A stretch of 64,000 nt of DNA from Pseudoclavibacter sp. Marseille-Q3772 (GCF_916618895.1 NZ_OU745391.1:868001-932000); one strand, 5' to 3'; positions 36,509 through 50,028 are shown, counted from the stretch's first letter. Notes: a model not told the origin generated them from the letters alone. Program-made: numbers and translations.

Positions 36509-38023
36509 TTAGTTTGCTGCCGCGCGCTCCAGAATCAGTTCGCGCACGCGTTTCGCATCAGCCTGGCCGCCCATCGCCTTCATCACCGCACCGATCACGG
36601 CACCGGCGGCCTGCACCTTGCCGTCCTTGATCTTGGCGAGAACATCGGGCTGTGCCTGCAGTGCTTCATCAATCGCAGCGATCAGGGCACCGTCGTCAGA
36701 GACCACGGCCAGACCGCGGCTGTCGACAACCTCACGCGGGGTGCCCTCACCGGCGAGTACGCCTTCGAGCACCTTGCGAGCAAGCTTGTCGTTCACCACG
36801 CCCTCGGCGATCAGCGCTTCGATCTCGGCAACCTGCTCGGCAGTGGCGAGTTCGGTCGGATGCACCTGGCGTTCGTTCGCGATTCGGCTGAGTTCGCCGA
36901 GCCACCACTTTCGGGCCCCCGCAGCGGACGCACCGGCAGCGACCGTCGCATCCACCGCATCCAACAGGCCACCGTTAACGATGTCCTGGAACTCCTGCTG
37001 TCCGAAGCCCCACTCCTGCTTCAACCGGCGGCGGCGAAGCACGGGCTGCTCCGGCAGCTCAGCTCGCAGCTCTTCCACCAGCTCGCGGCTCGGGCACACC
37101 GGCATCAGGTCGGGTTCTGGGAAGTAGCGGTAGTCGTCTGCGTCGGACTTAGGGCGTCCCGGGGAGGTGCGACCGGTGTCTTCGTGCCAGTGGCGCGTCT
37201 CCTGCGTGACGGAACCGCCCGCATCCAGAATCGCGGCCTGCCGCTGGATTTCGTAGCGCACCGCACGCTCAATCGAGCGGAACGAGTTTACGTTCTTCGT
37301 CTCGGTACGAATACCGAGCTGTTCGGTTCCGCGCGGTCGCAGCGAAACGTTGGCGTCGCAGCGCAGGTTACCGCGCTCCATGCGGGCCTCGGAGATACCC
37401 AGCGCGCGCACGATATCGCGAATCGTCGAAACGTATGCTGCGGCGACTTCGGGGGTGCGTTCTTCGCCGCCGAAAATCGGGCGCGTGACGATCTCGATGA
37501 GCGGCACACCGGCACGGTTGTAGTCCACGAGCGAATATTCGGCGCCCTGGATGCGGCCGGTCGCGCCACCGACGTGGGTGAGCTTCCCGGCGTCCTCTTC
37601 CATATGCGCGCGCTCGATCGGCACCTGGAAGACGGTGCCGTCCTCGAGCTCGATCTCGACCTCACCGTTGTACGCGATCGGGTCGTCATACTGCGAGATC
37701 TGGTAGTTCTTCGGGTTGTCCGGGTAGAAGTAGTTCTTACGAGCGAATCCCGAGGTTTCGGCGATCTCGCAGCCCAGTGCGAGTCCGAGCGAGATTGCGT
37801 AGCGCACTGCCTGTTCGTTCACGACCGGCAGGGTGCCCGGCAGGCCAAGATCAACCGGGCCGATGAACGTGTTTGGTTCGGCGTCATGCTCACCGGCCGA
37901 TGGATTCGGGGTGGGCGAGAACATCTTCGTCTTGGTCGAGAGCTCGACGTGAACTTCAAGACCGATAACGGGCTCGTACTTCTCGAGCGCCTCTTCGTAC
38001 TTCATCAAATCTGGCTTCGCCAT
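36509..38023 (-). CDS. gatB: Asp/Glu-tRNA amidotransferase subunit B
   Basis: Kinase and tRNA-binding subunit of GatCAB, which amidates Glu-tRNA(Gln) and/or Asp-tRNA(Asn). The protein has 504 residues. The start [49 protein letters not shown] and the phosphorylation-site block HVGGATGRI are conserved; the C-terminal YqeY-like domain covers about 360-504. The ATG overlaps the gatA stop by one base (TAATG). Operon order is gatC-gatA-gatB. Confidence 0.97.
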   Translation of the reverse strand: MAKPDLMKYEEALEKYEPVIGLEVHVELSTKTKMFSPTPNPSAGEHDAEPNTFIGPVDLGLPGTLPVVNEQAVRYAISLGLALGCEIAETSGFARKNYFYPDNPKNYQISQYDDPIAYNGEVEIELEDGTVFQVPIERAHMEEDAGKLTHVGGATGRIQGAEYSLVDYNRAGVPLIEIVTRPIFGGEERTPEVAAAYVSTIRDIVRALGISEARMERGNLRCDANVSLRPRGTEQLGIRTETKNVNSFRSIERAVRYEIQRQAAILDAGGSVTQETRHWHEDTGRTSPGRPKSDADDYRYFPEPDLMPVCPSRELVEELRAELPEQPVLRRRRLKQEWGFGQQEFQDIVNGGLLDAVDATVAAGASAAGARKWWLGELSRIANERQVHPTELATAEQVAEIEALIAEGVVNDKLARKVLEGVLAGEGTPREVVDSRGLAVVSDDGALIAAIDEALQAQPDVLAKIKDGKVQAAGAVIGAVMKAMGGQADAKRVRELILERAAAN

Positions 38024-39540
38024 TAGCGCTGTCCCTCCTTAAGCTGCGGAGCCTTGGCCAACAGCGAACCGCCCCATTCCGAAACGAAACTCTGCTCGAG
38101 TGCGGCAGCGGCACGGTACAGGCGTGTATCCTCACCGCTTGGACCCATGAACTGCACACCGACCGGCAGGTTCTTCACGAGGCCGCTCGGCAGCGAGAGC
38201 GCCGGCAGGCCCGCGAGGTTTGCGGGGATGGTGGTGAGGTCGGACAGGTACATCGCCATCGGGTCGTCGATGATCTCGCCCACTTTGAAGGCTGGCTCGG
38301 TCGTGGTCGGCGCTGCGAGCACGTCGACCCGGTTGAACGCCTCGTCAAATTCGCGCTGCAGCAGCGTGCGAACCTTTTGCGCCGAACCGTAGTAGGCGTC
38401 GTAGTACCCGCTGGAGAGGGCGTAGGTTCCGAGCAGGATGCGGCGCTTCACTTCGTCTCCGAAACCGGCGGCGCGCGTCGCGCTCATGACGCGTTCGGTC
38501 GTGGGCTGTCCCTCGGGAACGACACGCAGGCCGAACCGTACCGAGTCGTAGCGAGCGAGGTTGCTGGAGACCTCGGCCGGCATCAGCAGGTAGTAGGCGG
38601 CTACTGCGTAGTCGGTGGTGCTGAGATCGAGGGTGACAATCTCGGCACCGAGCTGCTTGCAGCGCTCGAGGGTCTCGTTGAAGTTCGCGAGCACCTCGGC
38701 GTCGATACCGTCGCCGTTAAGGTACTGACGGGCAACACCGATGCGCAGTCCCTGCAGCGATCCAGAAGTGGCTCCTTCCCGTGCAGCGTCGGCGAAGGAT
38801 GGCCACTCGCGGTTGATCGAGGTGTGGTCACGATTGTCGTGCCCACCGATGACGTCTTGGAGCAGGGCGGCATCGAGCACATTGCGGGCTGCCGGGCCGA
38901 TCTGGTCGAGCGAGGAGCCCATAGCGAGCGCACCGTACCGGCTGACGGCACCGTAGGTGGGTTTTACACCAACGGTGCCGGTAAAGGCGGCGGGCTGTCG
39001 GATCGAGCCACCGGTATCGGTTCCAAGCGCCAGCGGTGCTTCATATGCGGCGACTGCGGCAGCGGAACCACCACCGGAACCACCCGGTACGCGCTCGAGG
39101 TCCCAGGGGTTGAAGGTGGGACCGTACGCGGAGTGTTCGCTGGAGGACCCCATAGCGAACTCGTCGAGGTTGGTCTTGCCGAGAATCGGCATGCCTGCGG
39201 CTTTCAGACGTTCCACGACGTGCGCGTCGTATGGCGGCTTCCAGCCTTCCAGGATGCGGCTGGCCGCGGTTGTCTCCAGGCCGAGGGTTGCGATGTTGTC
39301 TTTGACTGCGACCGGAACACCCGCAAGCGGTGACGTCGCAGTGCCTTGCTGCCGAGCCGCATCCGCTGCCGCCGCTTGTTCAAGGGCGCCTTCGCGATCA
39401 ACGGCGAGGAATGAGTGCAGGCTCGCGTCGACGGCTTCGATGCGGTCGAGGTGAGCTTCGGTGACGGCGACCGAGGTGAGCTCACCGCTGGTGAGTTTCT
39501 CGGCGAGATCGCTGGCAGAGAGTGTGATGATGTCGTTCAT
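38023..39540 (-). CDS. gatA: Asp/Glu-tRNA amidotransferase subunit A
   Basis: Glutaminase subunit of GatCAB, 505 residues, amidase-signature fold. The catalytic Lys is in [10 protein letters not shown], the Gly/Ser stretch [14 protein letters not shown] holds the cis-Ser, and [14 protein letters not shown] the nucleophile Ser. [19 protein letters not shown] is a GatA hallmark. The presence of GatCAB implies indirect Gln-tRNA and/or Asn-tRNA formation in this organism. It begins 11 bases after gatC. Confidence 0.97.
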   Translation of the reverse strand: MNDIITLSASDLAEKLTSGELTSVAVTEAHLDRIEAVDASLHSFLAVDREGALEQAAAADAARQQGTATSPLAGVPVAVKDNIATLGLETTAASRILEGWKPPYDAHVVERLKAAGMPILGKTNLDEFAMGSSSEHSAYGPTFNPWDLERVPGGSGGGSAAAVAAYEAPLALGTDTGGSIRQPAAFTGTVGVKPTYGAVSRYGALAMGSSLDQIGPAARNVLDAALLQDVIGGHDNRDHTSINREWPSFADAAREGATSGSLQGLRIGVARQYLNGDGIDAEVLANFNETLERCKQLGAEIVTLDLSTTDYAVAAYYLLMPAEVSSNLARYDSVRFGLRVVPEGQPTTERVMSATRAAGFGDEVKRRILLGTYALSSGYYDAYYGSAQKVRTLLQREFDEAFNRVDVLAAPTTTEPAFKVGEIIDDPMAMYLSDLTTIPANLAGLPALSLPSGLVKNLPVGVQFMGPSGEDTRLYRAAAALEQSFVSEWGGSLLAKAPQLKEGQR

Positions 39541-39551
39541 TCGATGCCGCC

Positions 39552-39851
39552 CTACTGTTCTTCGCCGAGGATGGCGGTCACGCGGAATCGGGTGTCGTCG
39601 CGGTCGGGTGCGCCTTCGAGGGCGGCTTCGCGTTCGAGGACCTGACCCGGTTCGTCAGGGCGGAAGGTGTTCGGCATCACCATCGGGTGGGATGCGGGCG
39701 GTACATCAGGGGATGCCACTTCCCGAACTTTCTCGATCATGTGCTGGATTGAGACCAGTTGTTCGGCCATCTGCGCGACTTCATCATCGGTGAGATCGAT
39801 GCGCGCAAGGCTGGCGAGGTGTTCCACGTCAGCTGCGGTGATATCAGACAT
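39552..39851 (-). CDS. gatC: Asp/Glu-tRNA amidotransferase subunit C
   Basis: Small stabilising subunit of GatCAB, 99 residues. It has [24 protein letters not shown] and the C-terminal belt around [24 protein letters not shown] precedes the ATG at 39851 by four bases; the open frame to 39905 is not needed. It is the first gene of the gat operon, about 130 bases after the ligA stop. That gap shows a hairpin overlapping the ligA end (TTGCTCGG/CCGAGCAA) and no gene. Confidence 0.95.
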   Translation of the reverse strand: MSDITAADVEHLASLARIDLTDDEVAQMAEQLVSIQHMIEKVREVASPDVPPASHPMVMPNTFRPDEPGQVLEREAALEGAPDRDDTRFRVTAILGEEQ

Positions 39852-39982
39852 GCTGCTCCGTCTTCGATTGCGAATACGACTTCGCCAGTCTAGTTCGCTA
39901 AGCATTCGTCGTGGTCAGCACACGTAGTGCTTTGTGCGTTAAAAACACACACGCAGTGAGGCGTTGCTCGGTGTCAGGTCAC

Positions 39983-42753
<2,771 letters not shown>

Positions 42754-42773
42754 GTCTGTCCTTCAGATTGTCG

Positions 42774-43934
42774 CTACGCGGCAGATTCGTTGAGGTCGAG
42801 TACCGAAGTTGCCGCGTCGATGGTGAACTGTCCGAGCACTCGGGTGCCGACATAGATCACTGCAGATTGGCCGGTGGCAACGCCGAGCAGGGGTTCGTCT
42901 ACGCGCACAACCACCTCGGTAACGGTGCCGTCCGGCTGCATGTCGCTTGCATCCGGCCGGAGCACTGTACCGGTCGTATGGATGCGGCATGTTCCGGGTA
43001 CGGGTTCGGCGTGCGCGCGGATCTGTACCTCGCAGGCAAATTCTTGCTCGGTGGGTGCCGCCCCTGCCCAGCTGAACCGCTGTCCGGCAATCTGGCCAAT
43101 GGCTAGCGCTGCCTTCGGGCCGACAGTGACGGTGTTGGTTTCCGGGTCAGTATCAAGCACGAAGCGTGGCTGCCCGTCGGGCGCTGGTCGGGATAGCCCC
43201 AGGCCCTTACGCTGGCCGATGGTGTAGCCGGTGGCTCCTTGGTGTTCGCCTACGACTTCGCCGTCTCGATCCACGATGGCGCCTGGGCGCATCGGGATGT
43301 GGTCCCCCAGCCAAGCGCGCGTGTTGCCGTCTGGGATGAAGCAGATGTCGTAGCTATCGGGTTTGGTGGCGGTAACGAACCCGCGGCTCGCAGCCTCTGC
43401 GCGCACCTCATCCTTTGACGGGGTGTCACCGAGCGGGAACCAGCAGTGTTCGAGCTGTTCGGCGTTCAGCACACCGAGCACATACGACTGATCTTTGGCT
43501 TGCTCGCTTGCGCGGTGCAGTTCGCGACCGGCATCGGTGTCGATGACATTGGCATAGTGGCCCGTTACTACCGCGTCGAACCCCAGATCGAGGGCCTTGT
43601 CGAGCAGCGCCGCGAACTTGATCTTCTCGTTACAGCGCAAACACGGGTTCGGGGTTCGCCCCTGTGAGTATTCGGCAATGAAGTCGTCAACGACATCGGC
43701 TTTAAAGCGTTCGGAGAAGTCCCACACATAAAAGGGGATGCCGAGCTGATCGGCTACGCGGCGGGCGTCCATTGCATCTTCAATCGTGCAGCATCCGCGC
43801 GAACCCTGGCGCAGGGTACCGCCGGCGCGCGAGAGTGCCAGGTGCACTCCAACGACCTCGTGTCCGGCGTCCACGGCGCGGGCTGCGGCAACGGAGCTGT
43901 CGACTCCACCGCTCATCGCTGCAAGAACTTTCAT
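42774..43934 (-). CDS. mnmA: tRNA-specific 2-thiouridylase
   Basis: Thiolates U34 of tRNA-Glu/Gln/Lys, 386 residues. The PP-loop [14 protein letters not shown], catalytic Cys in [22 protein letters not shown] and the second catalytic Cys in [10 protein letters not shown] are all present. [11 protein letters not shown] and the C-terminal barrel complete the enzyme. The ATG at 43934 lies ten bases after the stop of the ABC exporter. It needs sulfur from a cysteine desulfurase; the likely donor is encoded at 50708-51901, separated by the amidase and island 1. Confidence 0.96.
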   Translation of the reverse strand: MKVLAAMSGGVDSSVAAARAVDAGHEVVGVHLALSRAGGTLRQGSRGCCTIEDAMDARRVADQLGIPFYVWDFSERFKADVVDDFIAEYSQGRTPNPCLRCNEKIKFAALLDKALDLGFDAVVTGHYANVIDTDAGRELHRASEQAKDQSYVLGVLNAEQLEHCWFPLGDTPSKDEVRAEAASRGFVTATKPDSYDICFIPDGNTRAWLGDHIPMRPGAIVDRDGEVVGEHQGATGYTIGQRKGLGLSRPAPDGQPRFVLDTDPETNTVTVGPKAALAIGQIAGQRFSWAGAAPTEQEFACEVQIRAHAEPVPGTCRIHTTGTVLRPDASDMQPDGTVTEVVVRVDEPLLGVATGQSAVIYVGTRVLGQFTIDAATSVLDLNESAA

Positions 43935-43944
43935 GCCGTCAATT

Positions 43945-45804
43945 CTACGAATCGTGCGGTTGCGACGAAACGGATTCCGCGTACAGCGCAGCGTACGTGC
44001 CGGCGGCTGCGAGGAGTTCTTCGTGGGTGCCTCGTTCCACGATTCGCCCGCGATCAAGCACGTGGATCACATCTGCGGTACGCACCGTCGAGAGCCGATG
44101 AGCGATTGCGATCACGGTCCGGCCCCTGCGGGCGGCATCAAGCGCTGCCTGTACGTGACGTTCACTCACCGCATCCAAGGCGCTTGTTGCTTCGTCGAGG
44201 ATGAGCACGGCCGGGTCTTTCAGCAGCACGCGGGCGATGGCGATGCGCTGTTTCTCGCCACCGCTAAGCCGGTAGCCGCGTTCCCCCACGACCGTGTCGT
44301 AGCCGTGCGGGAAGGTCATGATCTGCTCGTGGATACTCGCCTTCTTGCAGGCGGCAATCAATTGCTCGTCGCTGGCTTCGGGTTTAGCCAGCCGCAGGTT
44401 CGCTGCGATGGTGTCGTGCACCAGGTAGGTCTCTTGCGACACCATGCCGATATTGGCGACGATCGCTTCGCGCTGGCAACGGCGCACATCCACTCCGGCG
44501 AATTCCACAACACCCGCCGATGCGTCATACAACCGAGCCGCGAGATAGGCGATGGTGGATTTCCCAGCTCCCGACGGCCCGACAACAGCGACATACTCGC
44601 CGGGATGCACGGCAAACGAGGCATCGCTCAGGGTCGGCTCGTCCTCCTCGCGGGTGTCCGGGTATCGGAAGGAGACGTTGCGGAACGCGATCTCGCCGAT
44701 GCGCTCACGGTCTGGGGCAACCGCATCCGGCGCATCCACCACGGCAGGTTCAAGCAACAGATACTCGAAGATGCGCGCGAACAGTGAGGCCGAAGTTTGG
44801 ATGTCAAGGCCCGTTCGCATGAGTCCGAGCAGTGGCCTGCGCAGCTGACCGTTCACGGTGGTGAACGCGACGATGGTGCCGGCGGAGAGTGCGCTGCCTG
44901 ATTGAAGGAGATAGCCGCTAACGACGTAGATCAGCACGGGCACGAGCGCCATGATGACGCTGACCATGGCGAAGAAGGTCTGACCGGCCATGGCTTGGTC
45001 GAGTTGGAGCCGAACTTGAGTGCGATTGGCCTGGCGATAAGCGGCAGCGGCTTCCCGCTCTCGTCCGAGGGTTTTGGTGAGCAGCACTCCCGACACCGAG
45101 AGTTGTTCCTGGGTCATCGCAGTCATCTCTGAGAGCGATGCTTGTGTGCGTGTGGCGATGCACGCCCGGCGCTGCCCAACCCTCCGCTGCAGCACCACCA
45201 GCGGCGGCATCACGATGATGGCGATGATCGCCAACTGCCAGCTGAGCAGCACCATGGCCACGAGCGATGCGATGGTGGCCACGATGTTTCCCACAACAGA
45301 GGTGAGCGTGTTTTGCAGGGTGTTTGCCACACCGCCGACATCGTTTTGTAGGCGTGACTGAATCTCGCCGGTCTTGGTACGCGCAAAGAACGCGAGCTCC
45401 ATCGATTGCAGCCGCTCGAACAGTCGCACCCGCAGATCGGCGGTAACCGAGTTCCCGATCGTTGCGGTGAGCCAGGTCTGCCACACGGTGATGGCGGCGT
45501 TGAGGACCAGGACTGCGACCATGGCGGCCACGATCCACCACAGTGCGCCCAGGTTTGGTTCGTTCGCACCGGGTGGGAAAAGTCCCACATCGAACGCCTG
45601 CTGGGTTAACAACGCCGGGGCAACGCCGAGTGCGGCAGTGATCAGGACGAGCACGACGGCAAGGATGAGGGTGGCGCGGTAGGGCGCGAACAGCTCGCCG
45701 ATGCGACGCCACAGGTGTGGGATCTTGGGGGCATCGCGGTTGCGTTCGCGCAATGCGCGTTCGTCGCGCATACCTCCACCGCGGGCGGGATGCATCATGC
45801 TCAT
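43945..45804 (-). CDS. ABC transporter ATP-binding/permease (exporter half-transporter)
   Basis: A 619-residue fused membrane/ATPase protein of the lipid- or drug-exporter type. Six spans occupy about 30-330, followed by an ATPase domain with [10 protein letters not shown]-loop [16 protein letters not shown], signature [16 protein letters not shown], Walker [14 protein letters not shown] and the switch His (IAIAHRLS). It forms a homodimer or pairs with another half-transporter. An ATG at 45804 with TACCCT six bases upstream suggests a leaderless start. It is co-transcribed with mnmA. The substrate is unknown. Confidence 0.92.
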   Translation of the reverse strand: MSMMHPARGGGMRDERALRERNRDAPKIPHLWRRIGELFAPYRATLILAVVLVLITAALGVAPALLTQQAFDVGLFPPGANEPNLGALWWIVAAMVAVLVLNAAITVWQTWLTATIGNSVTADLRVRLFERLQSMELAFFARTKTGEIQSRLQNDVGGVANTLQNTLTSVVGNIVATIASLVAMVLLSWQLAIIAIIVMPPLVVLQRRVGQRRACIATRTQASLSEMTAMTQEQLSVSGVLLTKTLGREREAAAAYRQANRTQVRLQLDQAMAGQTFFAMVSVIMALVPVLIYVVSGYLLQSGSALSAGTIVAFTTVNGQLRRPLLGLMRTGLDIQTSASLFARIFEYLLLEPAVVDAPDAVAPDRERIGEIAFRNVSFRYPDTREEDEPTLSDASFAVHPGEYVAVVGPSGAGKSTIAYLAARLYDASAGVVEFAGVDVRRCQREAIVANIGMVSQETYLVHDTIAANLRLAKPEASDEQLIAACKKASIHEQIMTFPHGYDTVVGERGYRLSGGEKQRIAIARVLLKDPAVLILDEATSALDAVSERHVQAALDAARRGRTVIAIAHRLSTVRTADVIHVLDRGRIVERGTHEELLAAAGTYAALYAESVSSQPHDS

Positions 45805-45810
45805 GCCCCG

Positions 45811-45816
45811 AGGGTA
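45811..45816 (-). promoter_or_regulatory. -10 hexamer of the ABC exporter-mnmA operon, leaderless
   Basis: On the minus strand TACCCT is followed by six bases and the ATG at 45804. The hexamer is a weak match to consensus. Confidence 0.35.
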
Positions 45817-45961
45817 CGTGACCGCGTCGCGGGCATCGGTGCCGAAGTTGCTATTTCCGGTTGCGATCCTTGCCCGCATCCCACAAACTGTTAATCAATT
45901 AAGTCACCGGTGGTTGCGCCGCAGCCATTCAGCAAGCAGGCACGCTCACGAGGAATACCCC

Positions 45962-47665
45962 ATGTCACCGTTCAACGTTGTCGAAGCATCCATCGCCGAC
46001 CTCCGCGCCGCACTCGAGTCCGGCGAAACCACTTCGGTAGCACTCGTGCAGCAATACCAGGCACGCATCGCCCACTACGATCGTGCAGGCATCAAGCTCA
46101 ACGCAGTCATCGTCGATAATCCGCAGGCTCTTGCCGAAGCGGAGGCTTCCGATGCGCGACGCGCTGCTGGCGAGAGCCTCGGGCCGCTTGACGGTATCCC
46201 GTATACCGCGAAGGACAGCTACATGGTGCGTGGCCTGACCGTCGCATCCGGCTCCCCCGCGTTTGCCGAGCTGGTCGCGCAACGAGATGCTTACACGATC
46301 GAGCGCTTGCGTGCTGCCGGTGCCATCTGTCTTGGGCTTACGAATATGCCACCGATGGCGAACGGCGGAATGCAGCGCGGTGAATACGGTCGTGCCGAAA
46401 GCCCGTATAACGGCGAGTGGTTAACCTCGGCGTTTGGTTCCGGTTCTTCCAACGGCTCCGGCACCGCTACGGCCGCATCATTCGCGGCGTTTGGGCTCGG
46501 CGAAGAAACCTGGTCATCGGGCCGCGCACCGGCGTCAAACAATGCACTGTGCGCATACACCCCCTCACGCGGCGTGATTTCGATGCGCGGGAACTGGCCG
46601 CTGGTGCCGACAATGGACGTTGTGGTGCCGCACACGCGCAGCATGGCCGATATGTTCGAGGTACTCGACGCCATCGTCGCCGACGACACGGAATCGCGCG
46701 GTGATTTTTGGCGAGTGCAGCCGTGGGTGTCGATTCCCGCTGCCAGCGAGATTCGTCCCGCCAGCTATCGAGAGCTCGCAGCCGATGCGTCGGCGCTTGC
46801 CGGGAAACGCTTTGGTGTTCCGAAGATGTTCATCAACGCTGACCCCGAGCAAGGAACCGGCGATCAGCAGCGGTTCGGCGGTCCTGCCGGCGAGCGCATC
46901 GAAACCCGCGAGTCGATCATGGAGCTGTGGCGTGCAGCCCGCGACGATCTCGAGGCGGCGGGCGCCGAAGTGATCGAGGTCGATTTTCCGGTGGTCTCGA
47001 ACTACGACGGTGACCGTCCCGGAGCGCCGACGGTTGGCACCCGCGGAATCTTGCCAGCTGGGTACTTGGATCACGAGATCTTGGAGCTCTCGCTGTGGTC
47101 GTGGCACGATTTCTTGGCAGCGAACAACGATCCGAAGTTGAACGCACTCGAACAGGTTGACGAGGAATTAATCTTCCCGCATCCCGAAGGCGCGCTCCTC
47201 GACCGTTATGGCAGCCTCGACTTCGATATCCGCAAGTATGTTTGGTTCGCGCGCGAGCAGGGGGTGCCCGAGCTCACACAGATTCCGACAATCGCCGAAG
47301 GTGTTGCCGGACTCGAGCAGTCGCGTCGCGTCGACTATGAGGCGTGGATGGATGGGCTCGGTCTGGATGCGGTCGTACTGCCAGCAGTCGCTGATATTGG
47401 CCCTGCCGATATGGATGTGGATGAGGCGTCGGCTGATCTCGGTTGGCGAAACGGGGTGTGGGTTGCCAACGGCAATCTCGTGTGGCGCCACTTCGGCATT
47501 CCGACGGTGACGGTGCCGATGGGCACGATGGCAGATATTGGCATGCCGGTTGGGTTGACGATCGCCGGTCGTGCGTATGACGACAATGCGCTGCTGCGTT
47601 ACGGCGCCGCGTTCGAGTCGATTCGTCCGCGTCGAACCCGCCCCGAACGCACGCCGGAGCTGTAG
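45962..47665 (+). CDS. Amidase-signature family protein
   Basis: A 567-residue hydrolase of the amidase-signature family, acting on an unknown amide. The catalytic Lys is in GIPYTAKDSY. The Gly/Ser stretch GSGSSNGSGTATAA holds the cis-Ser, and GEETWSSGRAPASNN aligns with the nucleophile-Ser region (usually GTDTGGSI), retaining a Ser at the key place. The spacing of the C-terminal WRHFGIPTVTVPMG is typical. GAGGA precedes the ATG; the frame is open back to 45701 through the divergent ABC gene start and was rejected. It is distinct from GatA. Confidence 0.87.
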   Translation: MSPFNVVEASIADLRAALESGETTSVALVQQYQARIAHYDRAGIKLNAVIVDNPQALAEAEASDARRAAGESLGPLDGIPYTAKDSYMVRGLTVASGSPAFAELVAQRDAYTIERLRAAGAICLGLTNMPPMANGGMQRGEYGRAESPYNGEWLTSAFGSGSSNGSGTATAASFAAFGLGEETWSSGRAPASNNALCAYTPSRGVISMRGNWPLVPTMDVVVPHTRSMADMFEVLDAIVADDTESRGDFWRVQPWVSIPAASEIRPASYRELAADASALAGKRFGVPKMFINADPEQGTGDQQRFGGPAGERIETRESIMELWRAARDDLEAAGAEVIEVDFPVVSNYDGDRPGAPTVGTRGILPAGYLDHEILELSLWSWHDFLAANNDPKLNALEQVDEELIFPHPEGALLDRYGSLDFDIRKYVWFAREQGVPELTQIPTIAEGVAGLEQSRRVDYEAWMDGLGLDAVVLPAVADIGPADMDVDEASADLGWRNGVWVANGNLVWRHFGIPTVTVPMGTMADIGMPVGLTIAGRAYDDNALLRYGAAFESIRPRRTRPERTPEL

Positions 47666-47850
47666 TCGCCCACCGGCTGCGGCAGCCTGCCCACTGGAGC
47701 CTGCAGACCGTGGGCCACAACCACCTCCAGCGACGGTTGACGTGTTCGTCGCTGTTCGAACGCTGAACTACCTACTTGGCCACTGCCAGTATCCTTGACC
47801 AAGTAACGGCCCAAGTTCGTCGGCGCGTGATCTCAACGGTGAGGATCAAG

Positions 47851-47924
47851 ATGAGTGAACTCTACGTATCAGAACATGCACTTCGCACGGTGGAGACAAC
47901 ATCGAAGCACTGTTAACTGACCTC
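47851..47924 (+). pseudogene. Disrupted 5' end of the first Abhydrolase_8 gene
   Basis: An ATG at 47851 with a strong ribosome site (AGGA five bases upstream) opens MSELYVSEHALRTVETTSK and then stops at 47914. The hydrolase frame is already open from 47859 but has no ATG, GTG or TTG before 47925. A -1 shift near 47893 would join the two into one protein beginning MSELYVSEHALRTVET followed by NIEALLTDL. NIEALLTDL matches FVEAQLTDL in the second hydrolase. It is either a true indel, a sequencing error or a programmed shift. Confidence 0.55.
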
Positions 47925-49316
47925 ATGGCCGGCGTCAACCATGCCGCCGAAGAGGTCGAAAAGCTCGTCGAGGAGGTCCACCGCGTGCACGGCCAGATTC
48001 TCGAAGCTGATTTTGAGATCGATGCCACTGGCCGAGTCTCTGACCCGCACGAACAAATGAAGAGCCGAATGGCAGGTATAGCAACAGCCTCGAGGAAGCA
48101 AGACCGTGATGAGTTTCAGGAGCGGGTGGACCGTCTATTGGATCGCGCTCGGGATATCGCAGATCGGCTTGTTCACGCCATGGATTGCATCACCGCGGAT
48201 GCGCCTTCGGATGCGGCACAGGCAACTTCCGGAGCGTCTACTCCCAATACGACACGAGAGGTCATGGACGCGATCAGGATTCTGCCGGCTGCCCAAATCC
48301 GGGCCATGTGGGATTCGATGGACCCTGGCCTCCGTCAGCGACTACTGCGCGAGTTCCCGGAGGTTCTCGGTGGCCTCTCCGGAATTCCATTCGCAATTCG
48401 CGCCAAAGCAAATAGAACCAACGCGAAGAACTACATCGAAGAAGTTGCTCGAGATTATCCGAATCTCGATGAGGAAATTGCCAGACTTGAAGACAAGTAC
48501 CAGCGGGTTATTCTCCAAGAGAGCGGGCGTCACGAGCCCGGCACCGAGTGGGTAACAATGACCGGCGATGAGCTCAACCTGCTACACGAACTGCACGAAA
48601 TCAGAGCAAAACGGGATGCCGCACTTCAAATTAGGAATGGAACCTCTGCGATCTTGTTTCACCCGAAAAATGACCGCATCGCGACAGTGGCGGGCAACCT
48701 CAACGGAAATGTTGACCAAGCGATCATCTATGCCCCTGGAACCGGCACTAATATGCAGTCATTCGCCAGCGGCATCAACGACTTTGGCAACAGCATTGTG
48801 GAGCAACTCCAAGGACGGCAGCAAGACGCTATCGTTTTGACGGTGAAAGATGGACCGTGGTCTACCTGGCACGGCGAGGGTTTCAATGGCTCTGAATCGG
48901 AGATGCGCGAGCGAGGAGCCAAAATACACGCGATAGCCAATGATTTACGACTAGAGGACTACGGACCAAATACTGAATATTCGGCGATCGGCCACAGTGC
49001 AGGAATGTCGAAGATTGGCACTGCCGAAACAAACGGCGCCACATTCGACAACGTCATCTCATTGAGCGGATCCTACGTGGGTAGCTCCTGGATTGCAGAT
49101 CCCGGCACCGAGTATACCCATATACAGTACGAGAATGACCCGATCAATGCGCTCGACAAAGTGGGATATCGCACTCCAAATCGACTCCACGAATTCACCA
49201 ATGTCCGCCTCCTCTCGCCCCAGGATGACGGGATTGATGATCACAGCAGGATAAGCCAAAGCAGTGAAACCAACTATGAAGGGATAGTAGCAATTGGTGC
49301 AGCAATCATTGACTAG
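47925..49316 (+). CDS. Abhydrolase_8 (DUF1023) alpha/beta hydrolase with helical N-terminus, copy 1
   Basis: A 463-residue protein as annotated. The helical, acidic N-terminus (about 1-100) resembles the C-terminal half of ESX/WXG-type helical hairpins. The block RAMWDSMDPGLRQRLLREFPEVLGGLSGIPFAIRAKANR is the family linker. The hydrolase domain has APGTGTN (oxyanion region, about 270-276), GHSAG with nucleophile Ser 358 and a candidate catalytic His 440 in IDDHSR. No signal peptide is seen, fitting leaderless type VII-style export. The proper start is probably upstream at 47851 in another frame. Its end overlaps the first lipoprotein gene by 20 bases. A secreted lipase/esterase toxin is my inference. 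Confidence 0.75.
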   Translation: MAGVNHAAEEVEKLVEEVHRVHGQILEADFEIDATGRVSDPHEQMKSRMAGIATASRKQDRDEFQERVDRLLDRARDIADRLVHAMDCITADAPSDAAQATSGASTPNTTREVMDAIRILPAAQIRAMWDSMDPGLRQRLLREFPEVLGGLSGIPFAIRAKANRTNAKNYIEEVARDYPNLDEEIARLEDKYQRVILQESGRHEPGTEWVTMTGDELNLLHELHEIRAKRDAALQIRNGTSAILFHPKNDRIATVAGNLNGNVDQAIIYAPGTGTNMQSFASGINDFGNSIVEQLQGRQQDAIVLTVKDGPWSTWHGEGFNGSESEMRERGAKIHAIANDLRLEDYGPNTEYSAIGHSAGMSKIGTAETNGATFDNVISLSGSYVGSSWIADPGTEYTHIQYENDPINALDKVGYRTPNRLHEFTNVRLLSPQDDGIDDHSRISQSSETNYEGIVAIGAAIID

Positions 49317-49887
49317 TGGACTGCCGGGGCGGCTGACGCAATTAACAATGACAGCCGTGCTAGCGCTCACGGTCGCGGGGTGCGCGCCGATCGCACCGAC
49401 CACGCAACATTCCCCAGTACCCGCGCCGACACTTAATGCGCTTGAGCAGAAAGAGATGAGCATCAAGTATCAGCGCGAAATTCGCGAGCTAGTACCACCT
49501 GAACTCATCGACCCCCGCACGAGCGAAATGTCCGAGATTGGTTCCCTCGAAAGGACCCTGGTGAGATGTGAGTTTGATACACCGTACCCTTCACCAGCGC
49601 CCGTGTACTACGGCGGCGACTTCGCCCTAATACTCAAAGATTCTGTTGATCTCCACGCGTTTTTACACGACCTCAACGAAACAATCGCATCCCAACCAGA
49701 ACGAGAACGCCGAACCTTCAAAACAACCAATCCACCCGATCGAAGCTATTGGTACTTTGGCGACGACTATACAGTCATCCTGTCCGTCATCACACGAGGG
49801 AGCGACGGCGCCAAAATGTTCAACGCTTCAGTGTCATCGCCGTGCTTCTACCCAGAACCCCCTTACAGCTTCGGCGATAAGATCTAG
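49297..49887 (+). CDS. Cys...SPC-family lipoprotein A1, candidate immunity protein
   Basis: A 196-residue lipoprotein with lipobox VAGC near residue 29. A helix (ALEQKEMSIKYQREIRELVPPEL) is followed by a beta-rich domain with conserved Cys in VRCEFD and in SSPCFYPEPP, likely a disulfide, and the YWYFGDDY core. The GTG overlaps the hydrolase end by 20 bases, which couples the pair. The ribosome site TAGTAG is weaker than TAGGAG in copy A2, where the coding constraint is gone. It is about 88 percent identical to A2 by eye. The extracellular location would suit immunity against a hydrolase that attacks the membrane from outside. Confidence 0.75.
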   Translation: MQQSLTSGLPGRLTQLTMTAVLALTVAGCAPIAPTTQHSPVPAPTLNALEQKEMSIKYQREIRELVPPELIDPRTSEMSEIGSLERTLVRCEFDTPYPSPAPVYYGGDFALILKDSVDLHAFLHDLNETIASQPERERRTFKTTNPPDRSYWYFGDDYTVILSVITRGSDGAKMFNASVSSPCFYPEPPYSFGDKI

Positions 49888-49929
49888 AATGCGCGATGCC
49901 TCAAAACATTGCTTCAAACAGCTAGCACT

Positions 49930-50028
49930 CCAAGGGGCGATTCGCTCGACAGCCATAGTCAAATAAACACGAGCAGTAAAACCAACCCTGATGGAATAGG
50001 AGCAATTGGTGCAGCAATTATTGACTAG
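49930..50028 (+). pseudogene. Fossil C-terminus of a lost Abhydrolase_8 copy
   Basis: In the frame that follows A1, the last 32 codons before a TAG at 50026 read like the hydrolase C-terminus. I count about 20 identities over 33 positions, including DxH, SS-TN and the AIGAAIID end with the same stop. It overlaps the A2 start exactly as the intact hydrolase overlaps A1. No start codon or upstream hydrolase domain remains. It marks a tandem duplication of a hydrolase-lipoprotein pair followed by loss of the hydrolase. Confidence 0.75.

Noticed and set aside
36509-39851. Glutaminyl- or asparaginyl-tRNA synthetase missing because of GatCAB
   Set aside because: The window cannot show what is absent elsewhere in the genome, so no claim is made about which amide route is used.
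45701-45961. Long N-terminal extension of the amidase frame
   Set aside because: It is open only because it runs antisense through the start of the ABC exporter. Amidase homology begins at the ATG at 45962, which has a GAGGA ribosome site.
47925-49316. Hydrolase copy 1 as an ordinary intact gene starting at 47925
   Set aside because: The ATG has no ribosome site, and homology to copy 2 extends upstream in a second frame with a good start. It is reported as a disrupted 5' end instead.
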